DNA of 64,000 bases, from positions 2,294,001 through 2,358,000 of the forward strand of contig OZ252216.1 of the NCBI GenBank assembly GCA_965248915.1, read 5' to 3'. Shown here piece by piece: positions 17,562 through 26,131 of the stretch. The notes under the pieces are model-generated. The model made no database searches and was not told the DNA's origin. It saw nothing but the letters and a program-made list of their open reading frames with translations. The stretch is from CBDFLA01 sp965248915. Its GTDB lineage: Bacteria > Pseudomonadota > Alphaproteobacteria > M2410. Position numbers and translations under genes: made by a program. Positions within the stretch are counted from its first letter, which is position 1; every line of letters starts with the position of its first letter.

Positions 17562-18860
17562 ATGAGCGTCGCCCAAGAACATGAAGACGATGTTGCTGTA
17601 GCTGACCCATACACAGTGCCACTCGAAACTCTAGATGTTAGTGACTCAAAACTGTTTGAGACACAAGAACACTTCAAATACTTTGAACGCCTGCGCAAAG
17701 AAGATCCCATCCATTATTGCCCGGACAGTGCTTTCGGGCCCTATTGGTCCATCACGAAGTTCAAAGACATCGTAGCGGTCGACAGCAATCACAAAGTCTT
17801 CTCATCCGACAAAACCATTGTCATTGGTGATCCCGCCGTAATTGATGATGGGGAAACCGCAGAAGAATTTGCGCCAAAAATGTTCATTGCCATGGACCCT
17901 CCCGTCCACGATGTTCAACGAAAAGCCGTCACACCTGCCGTTGCACCGACCAATCTTGCCAATCTTGAAGGCCTCATTCGCGAACGCGCTTGCGACATCT
18001 TAGACGGCCTACCCATTGGTGAAGAATTCGACTGGGTAGACAAAGTCTCCATCGAACTCACCACCCAGATGCTAGCGACACTGTTCGACTTCCCGTGGGA
18101 AGATCGTCGTCTTCTCACCCATTGGTCGGACGTCACCACCTCAAGCCCGGAAGCCGTAGGCGCCGACGAGGGCTTGTGGACAGAAGAAGAGCGCCGTGCC
18201 GAACTCATGAAGTGCTTAGAGTATTTCTTAAAGCTCTGGAATGACCGCAGTGAAAACCACGACGGCATGGATTTCGTCTCACTCCTGTCAACAAACCCAG
18301 AGACAAAGGAGATGGTGAAAGATCCGCTTGAGTTCTTAGGCAATCTTATGCTTCTCATTGTTGGCGGTAACGACACGACGCGGAATTCGATTTCTGGCGG
18401 CGTCTTGGCCCTCAATCAATTCCCAGCAGAATACGAAAAGTTAAAGGCCAATCCAGATCTCATTCCCAACATGGTGTCTGAAATGATCCGGTGGATCACG
18501 CCTCTGGGTCATATGCGCCGTACCGCGCTCGAAGACTATGAACTTGGCGGAAAGAAAATCAAAAAGGGCGATAAAGTTGTCATGTGGTACATATCCGGCA
18601 ATCGGGATGAAACCGAGATCGACCGCGCCAATGAGTTCTTGATCGACCGGCCAAAGGCACGTCATCACCTCTCCTTTGGATTCGGCATTCACCGCTGCAT
18701 GGGAAACCGTGTCGGCGAAATGCAACTTCGCATTCTCTGGGAAGAAATCCTCAAGCGCTTCGACAAGGTCGAAGTCATCGGCGAACCCTCAAGACTTCGG
18801 TCGAACTTTGTCATGGGCATAACAGAAATGCCGGTCATCCTTCATCCGCTCAAAAGCTAA
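17562..18860 (+). CDS. Cytochrome P450, CYP153-like (alkane/fatty-acid terminal hydroxylase family)
   Basis: 432 aa soluble class-I P450. The heme ligand is C379 in 'FGFGIHRCMGNRVGEMQLR'. The oxygen-activating I-helix has GGNDTTR (268-274) and the ExxR lies in 'SEMIRW'. The N-terminal 'FGPYWSITKFKDIVAVDSNH' and the heme strip closely resemble CYP153 enzymes, which hydroxylate the terminal carbon of medium-chain alkanes, fatty acids and related molecules. That subfamily call is from memory of the motifs. The ferredoxin upstream supplies electrons. AGGGGAGAACC precedes the start. Confidence 0.88.
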   Translation: MSVAQEHEDDVAVADPYTVPLETLDVSDSKLFETQEHFKYFERLRKEDPIHYCPDSAFGPYWSITKFKDIVAVDSNHKVFSSDKTIVIGDPAVIDDGETAEEFAPKMFIAMDPPVHDVQRKAVTPAVAPTNLANLEGLIRERACDILDGLPIGEEFDWVDKVSIELTTQMLATLFDFPWEDRRLLTHWSDVTTSSPEAVGADEGLWTEEERRAELMKCLEYFLKLWNDRSENHDGMDFVSLLSTNPETKEMVKDPLEFLGNLMLLIVGGNDTTRNSISGGVLALNQFPAEYEKLKANPDLIPNMVSEMIRWITPLGHMRRTALEDYELGGKKIKKGDKVVMWYISGNRDETEIDRANEFLIDRPKARHHLSFGFGIHRCMGNRVGEMQLRILWEEILKRFDKVEVIGEPSRLRSNFVMGITEMPVILHPLKS

Positions 18861-18887
18861 ACCCGAAAGTCAAGGAAAGCTCCACTG

Positions 18888-19607
18888 ATGAAAATGAAGG
18901 AACTGGAAGCAAAGACCGGCGTCGGACGTGAGGCCATTCGGTTTTACATTCGCGAGGGCTTGCTTCCAGAGCCTGAAAAACCGCAACGAAATGTCGCAAA
19001 CTACTCAGACGATCACGTTCAACGCATCCAGCTTATCAAGAAACTTCAACACGAACGCTTTTTGCCACTTGCAGAAATTCGAACTGTGTTGGATGGGCTG
19101 TCAAACCGCAACGCGCCAAGTGACAATCTACTTGGGCTCGAATTTCAACTGGCCGCGAGACTTGGGGCAAATGTCTTAACGAAACAACCCCTGAATGAAA
19201 TTTTGACGACCTCGAAAACTACCCGCGAAGAGATCGAAATATTGACACAAGACGGTTTGATAGAAATTTTGCAGGAATCTGACGCGGAGTATCTATCAGG
19301 CCAAGATGCACAAATTGTCCAGGCTTGGGGTGAGTTACGGTCCGTTGGGTTTTCTGTTGATTTAGGATATGACGCGCACAGTCTCAAACGCTACCAACAA
19401 GCCGCCCAGTCTTTAGCAGCCGCTGAAGTCGACGAGTTCTTCGATCGGGTTTCAGGCAAAGTTTCCACCGAAAAAGCCTCTGAACAAAGCGAAGCCGGGC
19501 TGGCCATCGTTGAAAGCGTTTTCTCAATCCTGCACACTAAGGCCGTGTTGCGCCTCATCGCCAAACGTAACGCTGAATTGAGCATTGCCGCCAACGCATC
19601 GGATTGA
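18888..19607 (+). CDS. MerR-family transcriptional regulator
   Basis: 239 aa. The N-terminal winged helix is typical: 'KMKELEAKTGVGREAIRFYI', 'REGLLPEP', then 'NYSDDHVQRIQLIKKLQHER'. It is followed by a helical C-terminal region of about 160 residues with no known ligand-binding domain that I recognise. It starts 27 bases after the P450 stop and so belongs to the same transcript. A MerR protein at the end of an oxygenase operon is probably its own regulator, responding to substrate or product; that is inference. Confidence 0.85.
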   Translation: MKMKELEAKTGVGREAIRFYIREGLLPEPEKPQRNVANYSDDHVQRIQLIKKLQHERFLPLAEIRTVLDGLSNRNAPSDNLLGLEFQLAARLGANVLTKQPLNEILTTSKTTREEIEILTQDGLIEILQESDAEYLSGQDAQIVQAWGELRSVGFSVDLGYDAHSLKRYQQAAQSLAAAEVDEFFDRVSGKVSTEKASEQSEAGLAIVESVFSILHTKAVLRLIAKRNAELSIAANASD

Positions 19608-19631
19608 TCACGATTTCCGTATTGGGCTGAT

Positions 19632-19886
19632 CTACCACCAACAATGTATTTTAAGCGCCGGTTTGCGTTGTCTCGCATCGTGCGGAACACCATATCGATC
19701 CGCAATCTCATTTACCCGTTCAACCGCATCGTTCTCATCTAGGAATGACTCTGTATCAAACATCCAGGTATAGCCCGGCACCTGAATGTTTGCGAAGAGG
19801 CTCCAATTCTCTTTTGATGGTCTATGGATGCGCAGGATCCGGTATTCAATCCACACCTTCTTATCGGCAGGCACCTGTACCATCAT
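19632..19886 (-). CDS. Small hypothetical protein
   Basis: About 84 aa from a tandem ATG at 19886; an in-frame upstream ATG at 19928 is possible. The composition looks coding, with aromatic and charged residues mixed as in a small alpha/beta protein ('KKVWIEYRILRIHRPSKENW', 'TESFLDENDAVERVNEIADR'). No family is recognised. It is convergent with the MerR gene. Confidence 0.4.
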   Translation of the reverse strand: MMVQVPADKKVWIEYRILRIHRPSKENWSLFANIQVPGYTWMFDTESFLDENDAVERVNEIADRYGVPHDARQRKPALKIHCWW

Positions 19887-19989
19887 TATCCCATGACTAG
19901 GCTGTCGCTCATCGAGTCCACAATACAAGGGAAACCAGAAGTGTCAAAACTCGTGCCGATTTCCTCTCGTGGTTGTCGAATGAAACCAA

Positions 19990-20507
19990 CTAAAGCTGGT
20001 GACTTTTCTGCTCTTGCATTTGAAGAACAAAGGCTTCTGTGTCGACATAGTCAACATGTTGGACAACCTCTCCTTCAACGACCTTTAGAACGATGATCAG
20101 ATTGAGTTGGAATCGCATCTCCTGGTGGGCCGCATCACCGACATCCAACATCATATGAAAGTCAGCCCATACCGAAAATACGAAGTTGTCGCCTGATCGG
20201 AATTTCGCAATCTCTTTGCTCTCGGTACCAGCCCTCGTTATCCTGGCGAAAACACCACTCAGTCCTTCAACAGTGTTTTTCTTTCCAACGAATCGGTTGG
20301 CGGGTCTTCAAAAATCGCATCATCAGCCAACAACGAATCCATAACCGATAGATCTTGTGCCGCATAGGCATCTGAGTACGCCGTAGCTGCGACTGCATCC
20401 AACTCATATTGTTCAGTAGCGCCATGTGCAGAAATCGGCCCATTGATCGTGAAAACAGCGATTCCTACAATCAGTGTGACCAATGTTCTAACTGAGATAC
20501 GTGACAT
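19990..20507 (-). pseudogene. Exported NTF2-like (SnoaL-type) protein, frameshifted
   Basis: The first frame (20507 to about 20281) encodes a signal peptide ('TLVTLIVGIAVFTINGPISA') and the start of an NTF2-like domain ('AAQDLSVMDSLLADDAIFED'). It then hits a stop at 20259. The second frame continues the domain with 'NTVEGLSGVFARITRAG' through 'HVDYVDTEAF' to the stop at 19990. The break falls in a run of five A on the coding strand (T run at 20276-20280). Adding one A restores a single protein of about 170 aa. NTF2-like proteins of this kind are small ligand-binding or enzymatic barrels; no substrate is implied. Confidence 0.7.
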
Positions 20508-20647
20508 TGCTTCAAACTCCTCAACATTGCCTCAAAATCAATTGCTAGAATCGCATTGGTTCCGTTCAGCTAGGAAATGTTGTTCAAATCCCACTTCGTC
20601 ACCCAACAGTAGCATCCCTCAAGAAATCGCAGCTCCTTGGCACTGGG

Positions 20648-21259
20648 TCAATCTTTGCGAACTCCTCGGATCTTGTAGGCTTCAACCCAAGCATCATCTT
20701 CTCCGCGCGTGTACATCATCCAATCGAAGTGATCCCCGGTCATGTTGAAAAACTTGATCCGGCGAGCCGATTGTTCAGCGCCGGGGGGAGTAAATTCCAT
20801 GTCTATTTCCTCCGGCGTTGAAGTCGCTATCCAGTTCTGTGGTGCTCCAGGTGGCGAATAGATCCATGACATCTTCCATTGCTCAGCAGCTGTGTTCCAG
20901 ACGCGGACATTGGTTCCAACAAAACGCTTGGTTGGATCCTCCAATTCGACATCATAACCAGGCTGTACCCAGAGATCCTGCACTGCCCAACCATCAAGTG
21001 CGAACCAGAAGTCCCAATCCGCACCGGTGCTTTCGACCCAGTTCCCTTCCTTGTCTTTCGACCAATCTTCAATCTTCCACCGGCCAATGAGAGGGGCAAA
21101 ACGCGACAGTTGTTCAGGCGCGCCTTCCGTCGGAACAACTTCGTATTTCGAAACGATCTCTTGAGGTTCTGTTGCTTTCACAACGCCAAAAGCGAAGAGA
21201 CCAACCCAAACCGAAGCCGCAAAGATCATCTTCGAAAATCTCGGTGATCGTTTGCTCAT
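20648..21259 (-). CDS. Exported DUF1579-like protein
   Basis: 203 aa from the ATG at 21259, preceded by CAGGAGAATCTG. The signal peptide includes 'MIFAASVWVGLFAFGVVKA'. The mature part has lipocalin-like strips 'RFAPLIGRWKIEDWS', 'DWDFWFALDGWAVQDLW' and 'WKMSWIYSPPG', which resemble DUF1579-type proteins that measure or bind small ligands. Function is unknown. It follows the cysteine-synthase-like gene on the same strand (86 bases) and precedes the frameshifted NTF2-like gene, another small exported protein, so the three may form one unit. Confidence 0.6.
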   Translation of the reverse strand: MSKRSPRFSKMIFAASVWVGLFAFGVVKATEPQEIVSKYEVVPTEGAPEQLSRFAPLIGRWKIEDWSKDKEGNWVESTGADWDFWFALDGWAVQDLWVQPGYDVELEDPTKRFVGTNVRVWNTAAEQWKMSWIYSPPGAPQNWIATSTPEEIDMEFTPPGAEQSARRIKFFNMTGDHFDWMMYTRGEDDAWVEAYKIRGVRKD

Positions 21260-21345
21260 CAGATTCTCCTGATTCTGCCAGCCATTGTTCCCCCGGGAAT
21301 TGGCCGGCAATCATTTCCGTGTCTTACTGATTTCCACAATTGAAT

Positions 21346-22431
21346 CTACTCCGTCGGCATATGGTACCCTGGGGTCGAAAGCGACAACTCTAATTCTTCC
21401 GGTGTCATGTCCTCGGGAATGGACTCAAACAGAGGTGAAGAGAGATATCGCTCCGACGTATCTGGAAGCATGCACAAGATGACCGATCCAGGTTCTGCTT
21501 TCTCAGCCACTTGCATGGCGATCGCGAAAGTTGATCCTCCTGACACACCGGTCATGATCCCTTCTTTTTGAGCGAGCTTCTGGGCCCATTCAATACCCAC
21601 AGGTCCAGGCACAGGGATAAGGTCATCGAAGTATTTATTGTCGATAGCTTCTTGTAATACCAAAGGAATGAAGTCAGGCGTCCAGCCTTGTATCGGGTGA
21701 GGTTCGAAGGAGGGGTGACTACCTGCCGGCGATCCATCTTCGTTACGCTCCTGCGCGTCTCCGCTACCAACAATCTGCGCATTGGCCGGTTCGCTCAAAA
21801 CAATCTTTGTCTCCGGGCGCTCTTTGCGCAATACCCGCGCGACACCGGTGACGGTTCCACCAGTGCCATAGCCTGTGACATAGTAGTCGAGGCGATCACC
21901 ATCAAAGTCGCTCAAGATTTCGCGTGCTGTTGTGTTTTCATGAATGAGCGCATTGGCTTCGGTTTCAAATTGTCGCGCATAGAACCAACCATTTGCATCG
22001 GCAAGCTCCAGCGCCTTTTGATACATTCCGTAGCCCTTGGCTGTTCTCGGTGTCAAAATAACTTTCGCGCCAAGGAAACGCATCAACCTGCGCCGCTCAA
22101 TTGAAAAACTGTCCGCCATCGTAATGACAAGAGGATATCCCTTGGCCGCGCACACCATCGCCAAACCAATACCGGTATTTCCGCTCGTTGCCTCGACAAC
22201 GGTCTGCCCCGGTTTCAATTTGCCGGACTTTTCTGCTTCTTCAATAATGCTAATGGCAAGACGGTCCTTGACCGATGCCGCGGGGTTGAAAAATTCCGAT
22301 TTAGCGTAGATTTTCACATGGTCCGGCGCCAAGTGATTGATGCGAATACAAGGTGTGTTTCCAATCGTATCGACGATCGATTCATACACACGGCCGTGGC
22401 CATTGGTTGATCTCGTTTCCTGCGCTGCCAT
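21346..22431 (-). CDS. PLP-dependent cysteine-synthase-family enzyme
   Basis: 361 aa from the ATG at 22431, which has CGGAGA upstream. PLP lysine K55 lies in 'NPAASVKDRLAI', the phosphate/substrate loop is 'EATSGNTGIGLAM', and the glycine loop is 'GYGTGGTVTGVARVL'. This is the O-acetylserine sulfhydrylase/cystathionine beta-synthase fold. It is about 40 residues longer than a classical CysK, with an extended C-terminal tail ('MTPEELELSLSTPGYHM') and an insertion around 'GSPAGSHPSFEPHPIQ', so cysteine synthase is likely but not certain. No serine acetyltransferase is adjacent. Confidence 0.8.
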   Translation of the reverse strand: MAAQETRSTNGHGRVYESIVDTIGNTPCIRINHLAPDHVKIYAKSEFFNPAASVKDRLAISIIEEAEKSGKLKPGQTVVEATSGNTGIGLAMVCAAKGYPLVITMADSFSIERRRLMRFLGAKVILTPRTAKGYGMYQKALELADANGWFYARQFETEANALIHENTTAREILSDFDGDRLDYYVTGYGTGGTVTGVARVLRKERPETKIVLSEPANAQIVGSGDAQERNEDGSPAGSHPSFEPHPIQGWTPDFIPLVLQEAIDNKYFDDLIPVPGPVGIEWAQKLAQKEGIMTGVSGGSTFAIAMQVAEKAEPGSVILCMLPDTSERYLSSPLFESIPEDMTPEELELSLSTPGYHMPTE

Positions 22432-22611
22432 TTCAATTTCTCCGATTTTAGATTTGCATTCTCGGGCCATCTCCCCATGGCACCTTTGTGAGGGATACTG
22501 CTCTTGACACCAACGATTGTAAAGTCACAAACACGAAGCAATACCGCGGCAATTGCCTTGGTCGCACAGAGTTATATGATAGTTGTGAAACCCTGAAAAA
22601 AGGAGAGACCC

Positions 22612-23028
22612 ATGAGTGAACGTCAAGGCCACTGCCTCTGTGGCGCTGTCAAGATTACGGCCACTGGGGCCAGCGATGATGTCGGTGCATGCCACTGCCA
22701 GATGTGTCGCCGTTGGGGCGGCGGTCCCTTCATGGAAGTTGATTGTGGAAGCGACGTCATCTTTGAAGGCGAAGACAAAATCTCCGTGTTCAAGTCTTCC
22801 GACTGGGCCGAACGCGGATTCTGCAAAAATTGTGGCACCCATCTCTTCTACCGGATTCAACAAACGGGTCGGCACGTAGTGCCCATCGGATTGTTCGAGG
22901 CAAGTGACGGTCTCGCCTTTAAAACTCAAGTCTTCATCGATGAAAAGCCAGATTACTATGCCTTTGCCAACGAGACCGACAACATGACCGGGCAGGAGGT
23001 GTTTGAGAAATTTGGCGGGTCAGAGTGA
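22612..23028 (+). CDS. GFA-domain (glutathione-dependent formaldehyde-activating-like) protein
   Basis: 138 aa, the usual length. The zinc cysteines are in place: 'GHCLCGAVK' (C8, C10), 'CHCQMCRR' (C27, C29, C32) and 'FCKNCGTHLFYR'. The family is named for a reported formaldehyde-glutathione activity, but most members are uncharacterised zinc proteins. AAAAAGGAGAGACCC precedes the ATG. Its stop overlaps the GTG start of the truncated dehydrogenase gene, so the two were an operon before the insertion sequence arrived. Confidence 0.8.
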   Translation: MSERQGHCLCGAVKITATGASDDVGACHCQMCRRWGGGPFMEVDCGSDVIFEGEDKISVFKSSDWAERGFCKNCGTHLFYRIQQTGRHVVPIGLFEASDGLAFKTQVFIDEKPDYYAFANETDNMTGQEVFEKFGGSE

Positions 23029-23246
23029 CCGTACAATCGAAGCCCTCTGCCGCAACCATGCGGGCGGTTGTTTTCGACCGATACGGTCCCCCTAACGTGC
23101 TGCGCATCGAAGACCGCCCAAAGCCTGTGCCAGCGGACAATGAGGTCCTTGTCAAAGTACATGCCGCGACGGTCGCGACGGCAGACTTCGAAATCAGGAG
23201 TTTCACTTTTACCCCCTGGTTGTGGCTTCTCGTTCGCCTGACCTTT
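23025..23246 (+). pseudogene. MDR-superfamily (quinone-oxidoreductase-like) dehydrogenase, cut by an insertion sequence
   Basis: Only 74 codons of an about 330-codon gene remain. 'MRAVVFDRYGPPNVLRIEDR' and 'DNEVLVKVHAATVATADFEI' are the N-terminal catalytic-domain strips of zinc-type or quinone-oxidoreductase-like MDR enzymes. The reading frame enters the IS at 23247 and stops at 23264. Sequence beyond the IS (from 24247) does not continue the gene, so the rest was deleted rather than merely interrupted. Confidence 0.75.
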
Positions 23247-24246
23247 TGTCCTGCCCCCCTATAACTGCTCCACGAATTTTGTAGTATTCTACGAACCTGT
23301 GGAGGTTTTGAGATGGCAAGAAAGCGATATTCGGATGAGGATGTGTTGAATTTGCTGCGCCAGATTGAGCTCGGTTTGGCCTCGGGCAGCAGTGTCGCGA
23401 CGGCCTGTCGATCTGCGTCAGGCTGTAATCCAGGTGCGTCAGAAGTTCGGATCATCCGAGCGGCGGACGTGCAGAACGATCGGCGTGGCACGGTCCACAC
23501 AGCGTTATGAGGCAACAGCGGAAGATGATGACAGCCTGCGGCTGGCATTGATCCGACTGGCAAAGCAGTACGGTCGTTATGGCTACAGGAAGATTGCCGC
23601 ACTGCTTCGCGTTGAAGGCTGGAAGGTCAATCACAAGAAGGTAGAAAGGCTTTGGAGAGAAGAAGGTCTCCAGATGCCTCAGCGACACAAGAAACGCAAG
23701 CGGCTTTATCACAAGGATAGTTCGATCATCCGTCTCCGCCCGAAGTATCAGAACCATATCTGGAGCATCGACTTCGTCCATGACAAAATGACCAATGACA
23801 GGTCGTTCAAGATGCTCACCGTGCTGGACGAGTACACCCGTGAGGCCCTGTGCGTTGCAGTAAAGCCTCGAATGGGCAATGCAGAAGTTCTGGAGGCGCT
23901 TTACCCTCTCTTCCTGAAGCATGGGCGGCCAGAGTTCATCAGATCAGATAACGGTCCTGAGTTTATTGCGGCAAACTTCCAGACCTGGCTGACGAAGGTC
24001 GGGATCAAGCCTATCCGCATCTATCCAGGTTCACCGTGGGAGAACGGCTACAACGAGCGCTTCAACGGAACCCTGCGCAGGGAAGTTCTCAATGCCGAAT
24101 GGTTCACATCAATCAAACAGGCTCAGGTCGTGATCGAAACCTGGCTGAAACAGTACAATCATATCCGCCCTCATCAAGCCCTGAACATGCGACCACCGGT
24201 GCCAGAAACTCTATTAGAAAGTGGTACATAAGATGGGGGCTTTACA
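23247..24246 (+). mobile_element. IS3-family insertion sequence, copy 1, internally deleted (1000 bp)
   Basis: Ends: TGTCCTGCCCCCC at the left, and the complement TGTAAAGCCCCC at the right, sharing TGT and GCCCCC. It matches copy 2 (25778-26977) nearly base for base, except for a 199-base deletion in the orfA/orfB junction and a few substitutions. 1200 minus 199 minus 1 (a frameshift base in copy 2) equals 1000. The deletion joins two CGATC repeats. The bases just outside are TTT on both sides, which could be a 3-base target duplication. The IS407-like subgroup is suspected from the GCCCCC ends. Confidence 0.9.
23365..24231 (+). CDS. IS3-family transposase orfB of copy 1, intact catalytic domain, abnormal N-terminus
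   Basis: The rve/DDE integrase core is whole: first Asp in 'IWSIDFVHDKM', second in 'FIRSDNGPEFIAANF', Glu in 'PGSPWENGYNERFNGTLR'. The HTH_21-like strip 'YGRYGYRKIAALLRVEGWKV' lies before it. The deletion removes the end of orfA and the frameshift region. OrfB is therefore reached only by an out-of-frame start (for example GTG 23434), and the orfA product is reduced to about 35 native residues. It probably cannot make the OrfAB transposase, though it retains a full catalytic domain. Confidence 0.8.
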   Translation: MSSVWPRAAVSRRPVDLRQAVIQVRQKFGSSERRTCRTIGVARSTQRYEATAEDDDSLRLALIRLAKQYGRYGYRKIAALLRVEGWKVNHKKVERLWREEGLQMPQRHKKRKRLYHKDSSIIRLRPKYQNHIWSIDFVHDKMTNDRSFKMLTVLDEYTREALCVAVKPRMGNAEVLEALYPLFLKHGRPEFIRSDNGPEFIAANFQTWLTKVGIKPIRIYPGSPWENGYNERFNGTLRREVLNAEWFTSIKQAQVVIETWLKQYNHIRPHQALNMRPPVPETLLESGT

Positions 24247-24386
24247 TTTGCAAGCTCAATCAATGTATTCGTACAACTTGGCTCCGCGCACTGGTTTCCA
24301 CTCAGTGCAAAGAGCACTTTCAACGTCCTCTGTGTGTAATGTCTCTTTGGATTAGACTTCGATTGAGCGCCCGTTTTAGCAGTCAT
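24247..24386 (-). pseudogene. HNH endonuclease, N-terminal fragment cut by IS copy 1
   Basis: 46 codons remain. 'RTLKVLFALSGNQCAEPSC' is the opening of HNH nucleases of the 'LFALSGNRCAFPGC' type, where the Cys pair holds zinc. The gene is broken at the right end of the IS (24246) and the His-Asn-His part is lost. Its ATG overlaps the stop of the upstream membrane-protein gene (ATGA at 24383-24386), so they formed a two-gene operon. HNH nucleases of this size and setting often serve in phage defence or mobile elements, but the remnant is too short to say. Confidence 0.6.
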
Positions 24387-24706
24387 GTTCCCGCCGTCCC
24401 GATAACAGTCATCTTAGGATCCCCCAACCATACAGCTCGATGATCCAGAGTTAGATTGAAGTGATTTTTCACTTTGATGATTCTAGTGATGACCCCAGGA
24501 TGGAAATCGTACCTTCCAGACATTGGCGGCCTTCGATTACCGGTTTGCAATATATCAAGAGCTAGGGTCACCAGAACAGCCAATACGGAAAGCAGCCCTC
24601 TAGATTCGAACTCAAAGAAAACTGACAATAAACAGACGATTGCAAAAACGACAATGAGACGCAAGGAAATGGGGCCGCATCCAGATCCTGGACTTGCCAC
24701 TGCCAT
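24383..24706 (-). CDS. Small membrane protein upstream of the HNH fragment
   Basis: 107 aa from the ATG at 24706; an in-frame upstream start at 24772 is possible. Two hydrophobic segments, 'LRLIVVFAIVCLLSVFF' and 'GLLSVLAVLVTLALDIL', are followed by a soluble tail of about 50 residues ('MSGRYDFHPGVITRIIKVKN'). No family is recognised. Translational coupling to the HNH gene suggests a joint function. Confidence 0.5.
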   Translation of the reverse strand: MAVASPGSGCGPISLRLIVVFAIVCLLSVFFEFESRGLLSVLAVLVTLALDILQTGNRRPPMSGRYDFHPGVITRIIKVKNHFNLTLDHRAVWLGDPKMTVIGTAGT

Positions 24707-24947
24707 CCCCCTTCGAGCTTGTCCCAATGATGCCATCCACTTATGGGTTTGAATGGCCGTTTTCGAATGCAACCTTCAGGGCTCAACTAATCTTTTTCTT
24801 TCCCCGGCGCCGCACCAAGATCACATACAATGTGCTATCTGAGGTTGTCCGATTGTCGATTCATAGAGTAATCCAGTTGGATTGAAATTCCAATTGTTAT
24901 CTACCGTAAATTGGTTTAGCATTTCTGCTGGGCGGCCGGGGATTGGG

Positions 24948-25777
24948 ATGGGACAGACACCGACAAAGAACGAGGGTCGAAAACCCAAAAACAAGGGGCT
25001 CATAGTTTGGCTCACCCCAAGGGTGACCCTTATTGGCAGTGTTGTTACATTTCTCAGTGATGTTTTTGATATAGGGCTTGCTCCTGTCTTAAACAAAGGT
25101 CTGCAGTTTTATCATTCGATTCTTGACGTATTCATCATAATCCCAGTCTCATTTGTTTCTCCGTGGACCGTACCTGAATGGTTTCCGCACGCTTTAATAG
25201 TTTGGACCGTTTCGTATTTCATAAGCAATCAATCTGCCCGTGAGATTACAGGCGAGTCCATCGTGGGACTGAATGTAAAACTTGGCAGCGTTTTGGCGAA
25301 TGAGGAGTCATTCTTGGAAAATCCTGTCCTCAATGCCTTACGCTTCTCCATCCGATTGCATTGGTTAAGGTGGCAGAACGCAGTCACACCACGTGAAAAA
25401 GCAGCAGCAAGCGTAAACATACTTCTGTCTCTAGCTTCAGACTTGGTTGTGCTCCCATTCTTATTGACGGCGACTCCATTAATGGTGCTTACGACCAGAT
25501 TGGACGTTCCCAAACCGATTGGGCGGTTACTGTTGTTTCCTTTCATCGCCGTTGCACTCGTAGGAGGAGTTGTTGGTATTTTGACTACGATTTTTCTTTT
25601 TCCGATTAGGTTTGTATCAAATCAAGCGTTAGCTCCAAACTCCAAGTATTCCACTGCGTCCAGAAAGTCGTTATTGAATCTTCTATATATTTTGTTGGCC
25701 GTTTATTCGGTCAATTGGGGAATAGTGAATGATTTTGCCGGTTGGTATTCCCTTCTTTTGGATACTATTAGCCCAAG
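24948..25777 (+). CDS. Membrane protein of unknown function, C-terminus cut by IS copy 2
   Basis: About 277 native residues remain; the frame then continues through the IS left end to 25880, adding 34 foreign residues. Membrane segments include 'SILDVFIIIPVSFVSPW', 'HALIVWTVSYFISNQSA', 'LLLFPFIAVALVGGVVGIL' and 'LLNLLYILLAVYSVNWGIV'. The N-terminus is basic (KNEGRKPKNKG). The start at 24948 is tentative, and an upstream ATG at 24882 adds 22 residues. No family is recognised. It is more AT-rich than the core genes, consistent with acquired DNA. Confidence 0.55.
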
Positions 25778-25843
25778 TGTCCTGCCCCCCTATAACTGCT
25801 CCACGAATTTTGTAGTATTCTACGAACCTGTGGAGGTTTTGAG

Positions 25844-26131
25844 ATGGCAAGAAAGCGATATTCGGATGAGGATGTGTTGAATTTGCTGCGCCAGATTGAG
25901 CTCGGTTTGGCCTCGGGCAGCAGTGTCGCGACGGCCTGTCGATCGGCAGGTGTTAGCGATGCAACATATTATAACTGGCGCAAGAAGTACGGCGGCATGG
26001 GCAAATCCCAGCTTCAGGAATTGAAGTCTCTGGAGAAAGAGAATGTCCGGCTTAAGAAGATTGTTGCTGAACTTGAGTTAGATAAGCTGATCCTCAAGGA
26101 GAGCCTGGACTTCCTAAAGCCGAAAGCCTGA
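25844..26131 (+). CDS. IS3-family orfA (DNA-binding subunit)
   Basis: 95 aa. The helix-turn-helix runs through 'GSSVATACRSAGVSDATYYN' and 'WRKKYGGMG', then a leucine-zipper-like helix, 'LEKENVRLKKIVAELELDKL'. OrfA binds the IS ends and, fused to OrfB by -1 frameshifting, makes the active transposase. The -1 frame is open across the end of orfA, so the shift could occur near the CCGAAAGCC before the stop; the exact slippery site is not obvious. Confidence 0.85.
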   Translation: MARKRYSDEDVLNLLRQIELGLASGSSVATACRSAGVSDATYYNWRKKYGGMGKSQLQELKSLEKENVRLKKIVAELELDKLILKESLDFLKPKA

